Positions 1 through 5,504 of a stretch of DNA of 7,509 bases are shown here, in pieces. The DNA is from Aquificaceae bacterium (GTDB taxonomy: Bacteria; Aquificota; Aquificia; Aquificales; Aquificaceae). The notes under the pieces are model-generated. The model saw only the letters and a list, made by a program, of their open reading frames with translations, was not told where the DNA came from and did no database searches. How positions within the stretch are numbered: the stretch's first letter is position 1; every line of letters begins with the position of its first letter. Location: positions 1 through 7,509 of the forward strand of contig JALSHX010000277.1 in the NCBI GenBank assembly GCA_026982025.1. Direction: 5' to 3'. The translations under genes and the position numbers were made by a program.

Positions 1-127
1 TCCCAACAGCGGTATCGTCGTTGACGGTCCGAGGGTTTACGGTGGAATGACCCTTCCCGTTGAGCTTATAATGGAAGAAATTTATAAAGCTGCGGGTGTT
101 AAGAAGGAGAAGAAGACCGTTGTTTAA
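1..127 (+). CDS. forA: 2-oxoacid:ferredoxin oxidoreductase alpha subunit, C-terminal end (5' truncated by window)
   Basis: Only the last 41 codons are in the window, read in the frame starting at base 2 and ending at TAA 125-127. The peptide starts PNSGIVVDGPRVYGG and ends in a Lys-rich tail (AAGVKKEKKTVV). Its identity rests mainly on context: it stops 21 nt before the beta subunit of a multi-subunit oxidoreductase, where the alpha subunit sits in the A-B-G-E order of the Hydrogenobacter-type operon. The fragment itself has no catalytic motif I can point to, and the hydrophobic/Gly-rich VYGGM stretch is only compatible with the end of a PFOR-type alpha chain. In the family, alpha supplies the pyrimidine-binding half of the TPP active site and pairs with beta. 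Another subunit (for example D) is possible but less likely. Confidence 0.6.
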   Translation, partial: PNSGIVVDGPRVYGGMTLPVELIMEEIYKAAGVKKEKKTVV

Positions 128-148
128 TAAATTTGAGGAGGTGTTGTC

Positions 149-1030
149 ATGGGACTTGAGTATGTAAAGATTTCACCGGGATTTGAGAAATATATGCCGA
201 GGGACTATGTTGACCTCGTGACCTTCGGCCAGTTCGGAAAGGAAGTTGATGTTATGCAGCTCGGCCAGTTCAAGGAGCTCGTTGAAGAGCACCCCATGTG
301 CGCGGGCTGCTACATGGCTTACTTCATAAGGGTTTTCTACGCGGCGCTTCCAAAACCCGAAGATACCATAGTGCTCGGAACGGCAGGATGCGCAAGGCTT
401 GCCCTTTCTCAGGCTGCTGTGCCCTTCATTTACGGAAATTACGGAGACACCAACGCGGTTGCATCCGGTCTCAAGAGGGCATTGAGTATAAGATTCCCCG
501 ACAAGGACAAGGATGTTGTGGTTATGGCAGGAGACGGCGGTCTCATGGACATAGGCTTCGGAATGACCATGCACTCTTGGTTCAGGGGAGAAAAGTTCAC
601 CACCATAATGGTTGACAACGAGGTTTACGGAAACACTGGAGGACAAGAGAGCGGAATGTCTCCCAAGGGTGTTCAGCTCAAGATGGCTCCCACCGGTAAG
701 AAGTTTGACAAGATCAACGCTGTTGAGCTGGCACAGGTTTCGGGTTGCGTTTATGTGGCAAAGATCTCACCGACCAATCCCAAAAAGATTGCCAAGGTTG
801 TCAGAAGGGCAATCCTCGCCGCCCGGAAGTTCGGACCCACCTTCATCCACGCCTACACCTCCTGCAACATTGAATACTCAATTCCTACGAGAGAGGTCCT
901 TCAGGACGCAAGGCAGAGGGAGAAGCAGGACTTCAAGTTCTACGAGTGGATGACCGACGAAGTGAAGGAGTACCTTGAGGAAATAGAGAGGAAGGAGAAG
1001 GAGAGGAAGAAGCAGGAGGTGAGGTCATGA
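149..1030 (+). CDS. forB: 2-oxoacid:ferredoxin oxidoreductase beta subunit (TPP / [4Fe-4S])
   Basis: This 293-aa protein is the beta subunit of a pyruvate or 2-oxoglutarate:ferredoxin oxidoreductase. It binds thiamine pyrophosphate and the proximal [4Fe-4S] cluster; in autotrophs the enzyme carboxylates acetyl-CoA or succinyl-CoA using reduced ferredoxin. The TPP/Mg motif is GDGG at residues 128-131 followed by DN at 156-157 and YGNTGGQ at 160-166. Likely cluster ligands are C51 and C54 (CAGC), C81 (GTAGCA) and C239 (TSCN), matching the four-Cys layout of PFOR. The NTGGQ form resembles pyruvate-type more than KorB-type enzymes, but this does not prove the substrate. The C-terminus is a charged Glu/Lys/Arg tail (about 270-293). 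The start is ATG 149 behind a strong AGGAGGTG (136-143). The gene overlaps forG by 4 nt (ATGA), implying coupled translation. Phe is almost always TTC, suggesting high expression. porB is the alternative name. Confidence 0.93.
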   Translation: MGLEYVKISPGFEKYMPRDYVDLVTFGQFGKEVDVMQLGQFKELVEEHPMCAGCYMAYFIRVFYAALPKPEDTIVLGTAGCARLALSQAAVPFIYGNYGDTNAVASGLKRALSIRFPDKDKDVVVMAGDGGLMDIGFGMTMHSWFRGEKFTTIMVDNEVYGNTGGQESGMSPKGVQLKMAPTGKKFDKINAVELAQVSGCVYVAKISPTNPKKIAKVVRRAILAARKFGPTFIHAYTSCNIEYSIPTREVLQDARQREKQDFKFYEWMTDEVKEYLEEIERKEKERKKQEVRS

Positions 1031-1713
1031 AGAGGTACAACATAAGGATTGCGGGCGTCGGCGGACAGGGAGTTGTGACCTCAGCTCACATTCTCGGAAA
1101 CGCAATGTCTGCCGCGGGAAAGTACGCATCCCTCGTCCCCTTCTTCGGTTCAGAGAAGAGGATGGCTCCCGTTGAGGCTTATGTGAGGGCGTCAGACCAG
1201 CCCATTTACGAGGTGGGCGAGGTGGTCTATCCTAATGTCATCATGATCTACCATCCTCAGGTCATAACCCACGGTAAATCTTACACTATGCCCTTTTACA
1301 CCGGTCTGAAAGAAAACGGAATGGTCATCATCAACACGGATGCCGACATAATCCCAGACGAGGACAAGAAGGTGCTTGAGGACCTTAACGCAAGGATCTT
1401 CACAATTCCCGCAACCCAGATCGCAAGGGACATAGCCGGTACAGAACTTGCCACCAACATGGCTATGATAGGCCTATTCTTCGGAATAACGAAGCTCGTC
1501 AACCTTGAGCACATTGAGAAGGCTCTCTATGAGAGGTTTCTGGGCGGGACCTTCGTTGCGTCCGGAGGAACCACCGCCCTTGACAGCGCAATAGAGAAGA
1601 AGTTCAAAAAGAAACAGGAGCTTCTCGCAAAGAACCTTGAAGTTATAAAGCACACCATAAAGATGGCAGAAGAGAAGGGCTGGGTGGAGGAAGAGGAAAA
1701 GGTAGCAACCTGA
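1027..1713 (+). CDS. forG: 2-oxoacid:ferredoxin oxidoreductase gamma subunit
   Basis: This 228-aa protein belongs to the pyruvate/ketoisovalerate oxidoreductase gamma family (PF01558), the subunit that packs against the alpha/beta core and is thought to help form the CoA-binding domain. The N-terminal signature is clear: a beta strand into GVGGQGVVTSA (residues about 11-21), then PFFGSEKRMAPVEAYVR at about 38-54, the counterpart of the family's conserved 'P..GpE.RGG' region followed by a strand. A Gly-rich stretch, GGTFVASGGTTALDSA, lies at about 172-187. The last 40 residues are Lys/Glu-rich and look helical, ending in an acidic EEEEKVAT tail. The start ATG overlaps the forB stop by 4 nt, and a Shine-Dalgarno-like GGAGGTGAGG lies just upstream inside forB. 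The next gene starts 11 nt after the stop. Assignment is firm at family level; the substrate (pyruvate or 2-oxoglutarate) is not decided. Confidence 0.92.
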   Translation: MKRYNIRIAGVGGQGVVTSAHILGNAMSAAGKYASLVPFFGSEKRMAPVEAYVRASDQPIYEVGEVVYPNVIMIYHPQVITHGKSYTMPFYTGLKENGMVIINTDADIIPDEDKKVLEDLNARIFTIPATQIARDIAGTELATNMAMIGLFFGITKLVNLEHIEKALYERFLGGTFVASGGTTALDSAIEKKFKKKQELLAKNLEVIKHTIKMAEEKGWVEEEEKVAT

Positions 1714-1724
1714 GGAGGTAGTGA

Positions 1725-1949
1725 ATGTACTTCGTAGCGGAGGTCCACGAAAAAGATTGCCAGAAGTACAACTGCAAGCAGTGTGTCCTGTTCTGTCCTG
1801 AACCAAACTGTCTCAACTACAAGGAAAGTGCTCACACTGCATGGGTCTGGTACGACAGGTGTAAAGGGTGTGAAATCTGCGTTTATGTGTGTTCCGACCT
1901 GCTAAAGAGGGACTGCATTGAGATGGTCATGGTGAAGGCGGGAGATTGA
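1725..1949 (+). CDS. forE: Small Cys-rich ferredoxin-like subunit of the oxidoreductase (epsilon/ForE type)
   Basis: This 74-aa protein has ten cysteines (12, 17, 20, 24, 29, 46, 49, 52, 56, 64), consistent with a two-[4Fe-4S] electron-transfer subunit. The second group is a textbook C-x2-C-x2-C-x3-C (46-56). The first is C12-x4-C17-x2-C20-x3-C24-Pro, with a longer first spacing than usual. One extra Cys follows each group (C29, C64). Gene order (last in A-B-G-E) and size fit the E subunit of the five-subunit oxidoreductase that I recall from Hydrogenobacter thermophilus; the naming is by analogy. It would pass electrons between external ferredoxin and the catalytic core. The start is ATG 1725 with an excellent AGGAGGT (1713-1719, overlapping the forG stop) and 5-nt spacing. 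A terminator follows 22 nt after the stop, so this is the last gene of the operon. Confidence 0.85.
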   Translation: MYFVAEVHEKDCQKYNCKQCVLFCPEPNCLNYKESAHTAWVWYDRCKGCEICVYVCSDLLKRDCIEMVMVKAGD

Positions 1950-1965
1950 GATAATCCGCAACATA

Positions 1966-2006
1966 GTCAGGGGGAGCCGAAAGGCTCCCTTTTATTTTGC
2001 CCTGAC
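1966..2006. repeat. Outer inverted repeat enclosing the terminator
   Basis: GTCAGGG (1966-1972) and CCCTGAC (2000-2006) are perfect 7-bp inverted copies flanking the terminator hairpin and its T-run; they share base 1972 with the inner stem. In RNA the outer arms could pair after read-through, capping the transcript as a nested stem. Alternatively this is a palindromic protein-binding site or chance. It ends 17 nt before the first ATG of the next operon. Confidence 0.5.
1972..1998 (+). terminator. Rho-independent terminator after forE
   Basis: A perfect 7-bp GC-rich stem, GGGAGCC (1972-1978) and GGCTCCC (1983-1989), closes a GAAA tetraloop (GNRA class, 1979-1982) and is followed directly by TTTTATTTT (1990-1998). 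Position, stem, loop and U-tract are all those of a strong intrinsic terminator for the oxidoreductase operon. The reverse strand has no T-run after the hairpin, so it acts in the + direction only. Confidence 0.93.
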
Positions 2007-2023
2007 GCATGGGGGGATAGGTG

Positions 2024-2329
2024 ATGGAGAAAGAAACCGTGGACAAACTCAGAAAGCTCGCGGAAGAGCTCAAGAGCTCCATAACAGATCCTGACCTTGA
2101 GATTGATATTTGCTTTGACGGAATTGAGGTTTCAGAGGGTTGTGAGCCGGGGAAGTTCCCATATGTCAGGGTGAGGTACACCACCAACGAACACAATGTC
2201 CACAGCAAGGACATAGAAATATCAAATGAGAACCTTAAAAAGAGCGTGGAGGAGCTAAAAGATTACATAGTCTTCATGATTGAGCAGTTTATGGAAGAGA
2301 TTGACAGCGTTGAGTACAGCGGAGAGTGA
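2024..2329 (+). CDS. Uncharacterised small acidic protein at head of DAB operon
   Basis: I do not recognise this 101-aa protein. It is strongly acidic (Glu/Asp far exceed Lys/Arg), has no signal peptide or membrane segment, and looks like two helical ends (about 2-19 and 68-94, the latter with an amphipathic LKKSVEELKDYIVFMIEQF pattern) around a middle likely to be beta strands (DLEIDICFDGIEV, then YVRVRYTT). Potential metal ligands are C30, C40, H57 and H60, but they form no known motif. ATG 2024 is preferred, with GGGGGG (2011-2016) 7 nt upstream; an in-frame GTG at 2021 is an alternative that adds one residue. The stop overlaps the next gene's ATG by 1 nt (TGATG), tying it to the GTPase and DabBA genes. 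It could be an accessory, regulatory or metal-handling partner; that is inference from position only. Confidence 0.75.
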   Translation: MEKETVDKLRKLAEELKSSITDPDLEIDICFDGIEVSEGCEPGKFPYVRVRYTTNEHNVHSKDIEISNENLKKSVEELKDYIVFMIEQFMEEIDSVEYSGE

Positions 2330-3204
2330 TGCTTCCCTCCTTCGTTATAACCGGCTATCTCGGTTCGGGAAAGACCACCCTTCTCGTTAACTCCGCGAGG
2401 AAGCACTTTAAGGGAAAAAGGGTTGCAGTTATAGTTAACGAATTCGGTGAGGTGGGCGTTGACGGCAAAGTCCTTGAAAACTCCTACTCTCAGGTCATTG
2501 AGCTTCCCGAGGGCTGTATATGCTGCACTCTTCACGCAGAGTTTGAGAGGAGCCTTGCTGAGATCCGTGAGAAATATAATCCCGAGATACTTATGGTTGA
2601 AACCTCCGGAGCCTCTGAGCCTTTTCCCATCATAGTGAGCCTCCAGAACTTAAACTGCACCGTTGAGGGAATCATCTGTGTTGTTGACTCGGCTAACTTT
2701 CACAGGTACAGGGACAAGTCCACCGCACTCCACCAGATAGGCGGTTCAAACATTATTGCTCTCAATAAAACAGACCTCGCCGGAGGCGAGGTGGTTGAGG
2801 AACTTGAAAAAGAAGTAAAAAGAATCTGGGAAAGGTACAGGATACGAAACGCCTTTACTGGAGAGGCAATTTTTGACCGCGTGGCTGTTTACAGAGCCGT
2901 TCGCGGAGCGCTTCCAAAAGAGGTCTTCAGCGGAGTTTTTTCCCTTCAAGAGCTGAAGGGTTTTAGCCACAACATGCACCACGACCACGCTCTGGTTCAT
3001 GAGATCCTTACCGTTCGGGGAGGACTTGAGGAGGCACAGAGGATTCTGGATTCCCTTGATGAGGAAGTGGTGAGGGTCAAGGGTATTGTGAAGGAAGGCG
3101 GTCTTTCCTATCTTGTCAATTACTCTTTTGGCTACAGGGATTTTGCTCCCATTGAAGGTGATGTGAAGGAATCCTTCCTGGTTCTTATAAAAAATAAGGG
3201 TTAA
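2329..3204 (+). CDS. COG0523 (CobW/ZNG-type) G3E-family GTPase, probable metallochaperone
   Basis: This 291-aa G3E-family P-loop GTPase has the hallmarks of the COG0523 metal-insertion subfamily: Walker A GYLGSGKTT (residues 9-17), NEFGEVGVDG (37-46), the metal-binding CxCC motif in GCICC (62-66), Walker B with ETSG (91-94), and guanine-specificity NKTD (146-149). A His-rich segment HNMHHDH (214-220) opens a short CobW_C-like C-terminal domain (about 214-291) that includes VKGIV. Family members deliver Zn or another metal to client proteins using GTP; CobW itself acts in cobalamin synthesis, but no cobalamin gene is visible here. The neighbours are dabB and dabA, and DabA is a zinc protein, so DabA is the obvious candidate client (inference). 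ATG 2329 overlaps the previous stop by 1 nt; an in-frame GTG at 2326 is a weaker alternative. dabB follows after 5 nt. Confidence 0.92.
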   Translation: MLPSFVITGYLGSGKTTLLVNSARKHFKGKRVAVIVNEFGEVGVDGKVLENSYSQVIELPEGCICCTLHAEFERSLAEIREKYNPEILMVETSGASEPFPIIVSLQNLNCTVEGIICVVDSANFHRYRDKSTALHQIGGSNIIALNKTDLAGGEVVEELEKEVKRIWERYRIRNAFTGEAIFDRVAVYRAVRGALPKEVFSGVFSLQELKGFSHNMHHDHALVHEILTVRGGLEEAQRILDSLDEEVVRVKGIVKEGGLSYLVNYSFGYRDFAPIEGDVKESFLVLIKNKG

Positions 3205-3209
3205 AGGTC

Positions 3210-5504
3210 ATGGGGCACTTTTTAACCGCTTTAACGGGAGTGTTGTTTGCGGTAAGTTTTGGTTTTCTTGCCTTCTATGAGGGTACATTTGTTAACCTGG
3301 GAGGGTTTATACAGCTTGCTCCCGATAAGCTGGGGCTTTTGCTTGCAACATACATTCTGCTTGTTAGTTTCGTCGTGCACAGATACTCGGTGAATTACAT
3401 GGCGGATGACCCCGGCTACAGGAGGTACTATCTCTTACTTTTTACAATGACCCTTTCTCTCGTTATTCTGGTCCTTTCTGCAAACCTTTTGCTCATTGCT
3501 ACTTGCTGGAATCTTATGGGAATAATTCTTTATCTCTTTTTAGTTCACAACTACCGGAGGCAGGAGGCAAGAAGGTATGCGGGTTGGGCACTGGTGACTC
3601 ACCTTATCTCAGACCTCCTCCTTGCTTCCGCAATCTGGGTAATTTACAGAAACACGGGGTCCCTGTTTTTGGGGGATATCTTTTCAGCTATTGAGGTTTC
3701 TCCAGATAAGGGTTGGGTTTCCCTGGCGGGTCTTTTGCTTATGCTAAGCGCCATTGTTAAGTCCGCCCAGTTTCCCTTTCACCTGTGGCTCGTTTACAGC
3801 ATGGAAGGTCCCACTCCCGTATCCGCTCTAATGCACGCGGGCATCGTTAATGCTGGAGCATTTCTGATAAACAGGTTCGCTCCCTTTTATGTTCAGGAGG
3901 GAATAGCACTTCAGGTTGCCTTTTTTGTTGGTTCTATTACCGCAATTCTGGGTTCCGCACTGATGCTGATTCAGTCCGACATTAAGAAAACCCTCGGTTA
4001 TTCAACGGTGGGACAAATGGGATACATGATCATGGAGCTGGGAGTGGGAGCCTTTGCCCTTGCGGTTTACCACATGATGACCCATGGGATTTTCAAAGCG
4101 ACGCTATTTCTTATTTCTGGAAATGTGATCCACTCCGCAAGGAAGGACCCCAACATTCCCGCCAAGGAGATTTATAGAAGGATAGCGGGCATTGAGAGGG
4201 AAGAGAGAAGCTTTCCCCTCTTTGTTATGGTCCTTCTTACGCTGACCGTTCCTATTGCTGTGGTAGTATTCGCCCACCTCTTTATTGAGGGCCATGTTGT
4301 TAGAAAAGAAACCGCTCTAATAATTCTCTTCTTCGGATGGATCACTGGTGTTCAGGTGCTTATGAGCGCCTTCAAGGTGGGAAGAGAGAAGCCTCTTCAG
4401 ACCCTGTTTCTGGTTATCGGCAGCATGATCGTCTTTATGATGGGTTATGTGCTGATGGGACACAGCCTTCAATCTCTACTTTACTCCCGGGATTTTGCAG
4501 ATGCCCTTTACGACAGAGCTTTCGGAAATGTGTGGTTTTTCCTCGGGGAAATCATCTTTCTGGGACTTCTTGTGTTGGGGGGATGGCTGTTTTTATGGAT
4601 TTCCGCAAAGGGAATAGGGATACCCTTATGGAATAAGCTTTACTCTCACCTTGCGAAGGACCTTCACATGGTAGGTCTCTACGACGCTTTGGCGAATCTG
4701 TTTTTTAGGCTCAGTGCTTTCTCTTTCTCCTCGTGGGTGAAATTTATAATTTACGGCTCATCGTTGATTCTTCTTGTTTTTATAGCCTACGAAGACCCGA
4801 ACTTTGTCCCTGCATCCTTCTTCCTTCCTCTTTTCCCGATTTCTCTCCTCGTGGTAAGGGTAATGGAAAAGATGGGTTATCTTTCAATAATCCTGTTCAT
4901 TCCCGGTGCTATTCTTTCGTCCCTCTTGATTTCTAAAACTCCTGAGTTTTTCCATATACTTGCGGGCATAACATTTTTAATTCATTCTCTGAGGATTTTT
5001 TCCGCAGGAGGTATAAAAAGAATTTCCTTTGAGGTGTACGCCGGTGTTATGGCAATCGGGTGGCTTTTGGGCGGAGGTTCTATCAATGCTATGCTGTGGC
5101 TCGTAACCATTCCTCTTATGGTAGCCTGGTCATCTTACATGGTGAGAACGAGGTTCGGCACCTGCAGAACCGACCTGCTCACGGGAATCTGGGACCACAG
5201 TCCCAAGATGGCGTCCGTTCTAATTCTCTCAGCCCTTTTCGTCACGGGTATGGCACCCCTTCCCTCTTTTCTGTTCAAGCTTGAATTGATAACCGATGAG
5301 AGCCTTTTTCTCTTTATGGTTGTTCTTACCGGCTGGTTCTTTTTGTGCTTGGGCATTATTCCTTCCCTAGTCCGCATGCTCTCGGGTCCCAGAATTGAGT
5401 CCCTTCTTTACTCTGACCTCAGGACCCGTGAAGTATTGATCGCTTTTTCCTTCTTCAGTCTGGCAGGACTTTGGGGAGTTCTGCACTTGGGAGGAATCTT
5501 CTGA
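3210..5504 (+). CDS. dabB: DabB: NuoL-like ion-translocating membrane subunit of the DAB inorganic-carbon pump, long form
   Basis: This 764-aa polytopic membrane protein has an N-terminal half in the NuoL/MrpA antiporter family (PF00361). Landmarks are W100-N101 where NuoL has Trp-Glu, K184 in KSAQFPFHLW (TM7-type lysine), EGPTPVSALMHAG (199-211), DIKKTLGYSTVGQMGYM (about 257-273), and H288/H292/K296 in HMMTHGIFKATLF. It lies immediately before dabA, so it is DabB rather than a respiratory NuoL; no other nuo gene is present. In the DAB system this subunit uses the H+ or Na+ gradient to drive CO2 hydration by DabA. By eye there are about 20 hydrophobic segments. It is longer than the DabB proteins I recall (about 500-560 aa). 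The extension (about 510-764) holds GMAPLPSFLFKLELI with K690, resembling the TM12 motif of antiporter subunits. ATG 3210 has AAGGG (3196-3200) 9 nt upstream. The stop overlaps dabA by 1 nt. Confidence 0.88.
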   Translation: MGHFLTALTGVLFAVSFGFLAFYEGTFVNLGGFIQLAPDKLGLLLATYILLVSFVVHRYSVNYMADDPGYRRYYLLLFTMTLSLVILVLSANLLLIATCWNLMGIILYLFLVHNYRRQEARRYAGWALVTHLISDLLLASAIWVIYRNTGSLFLGDIFSAIEVSPDKGWVSLAGLLLMLSAIVKSAQFPFHLWLVYSMEGPTPVSALMHAGIVNAGAFLINRFAPFYVQEGIALQVAFFVGSITAILGSALMLIQSDIKKTLGYSTVGQMGYMIMELGVGAFALAVYHMMTHGIFKATLFLISGNVIHSARKDPNIPAKEIYRRIAGIEREERSFPLFVMVLLTLTVPIAVVVFAHLFIEGHVVRKETALIILFFGWITGVQVLMSAFKVGREKPLQTLFLVIGSMIVFMMGYVLMGHSLQSLLYSRDFADALYDRAFGNVWFFLGEIIFLGLLVLGGWLFLWISAKGIGIPLWNKLYSHLAKDLHMVGLYDALANLFFRLSAFSFSSWVKFIIYGSSLILLVFIAYEDPNFVPASFFLPLFPISLLVVRVMEKMGYLSIILFIPGAILSSLLISKTPEFFHILAGITFLIHSLRIFSAGGIKRISFEVYAGVMAIGWLLGGGSINAMLWLVTIPLMVAWSSYMVRTRFGTCRTDLLTGIWDHSPKMASVLILSALFVTGMAPLPSFLFKLELITDESLFLFMVVLTGWFFLCLGIIPSLVRMLSGPRIESLLYSDLRTREVLIAFSFFSLAGLWGVLHLGGIF
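5489..5496 (+). promoter_or_regulatory. Ribosome binding site of dabA inside the end of dabB
   Basis: GGGAGGAA lies 7 nt upstream of ATG 5504 and contains a GGAGG core. It fixes the dabA start at the TGATG junction, where the dabB stop (5502-5504) and the dabA ATG share one base, and it implies translation of the two partners is coupled. Confidence 0.8.

Noticed and set aside
173..646. 157-aa open frame on the minus strand opposite forB
   Set aside because: Lies wholly antisense to a well-supported gene, has no family resemblance, and arises from the purine-rich codon bias of the + strand.
612..953. 113-aa + strand open frame within forB in another frame
   Set aside because: Low-complexity Ser/Pro/Arg composition typical of an out-of-frame shadow; the forB frame carries the TPP and cluster motifs.
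1946..1998. Possible promoter (TTGAGA at 1946-1951, AT-rich TTTTATTTT at 1990-1998)
   Set aside because: No -10-like hexamer sits 16-18 nt after TTGAGA, and the AT-rich run is better explained as the terminator T-tract.
2021..2026. GTG 2021 as start of the small acidic protein
   Set aside because: It adds a single residue just before an ATG that has better spacing to GGGGGG 2011-2016; kept only as an alternative.
2329..3204. Cobalamin-synthesis CobW
   Set aside because: Same superfamily, but no cobalamin genes in the window and a zinc enzyme operon around it; left as an unspecified COG0523 metallochaperone.
3210..5504. Respiratory complex I subunit NuoL (or HyfB)
   Set aside because: No other complex I or hydrogenase genes are nearby, the TM5 Glu is replaced, and the gene overlaps a clear dabA; DabB fits better.
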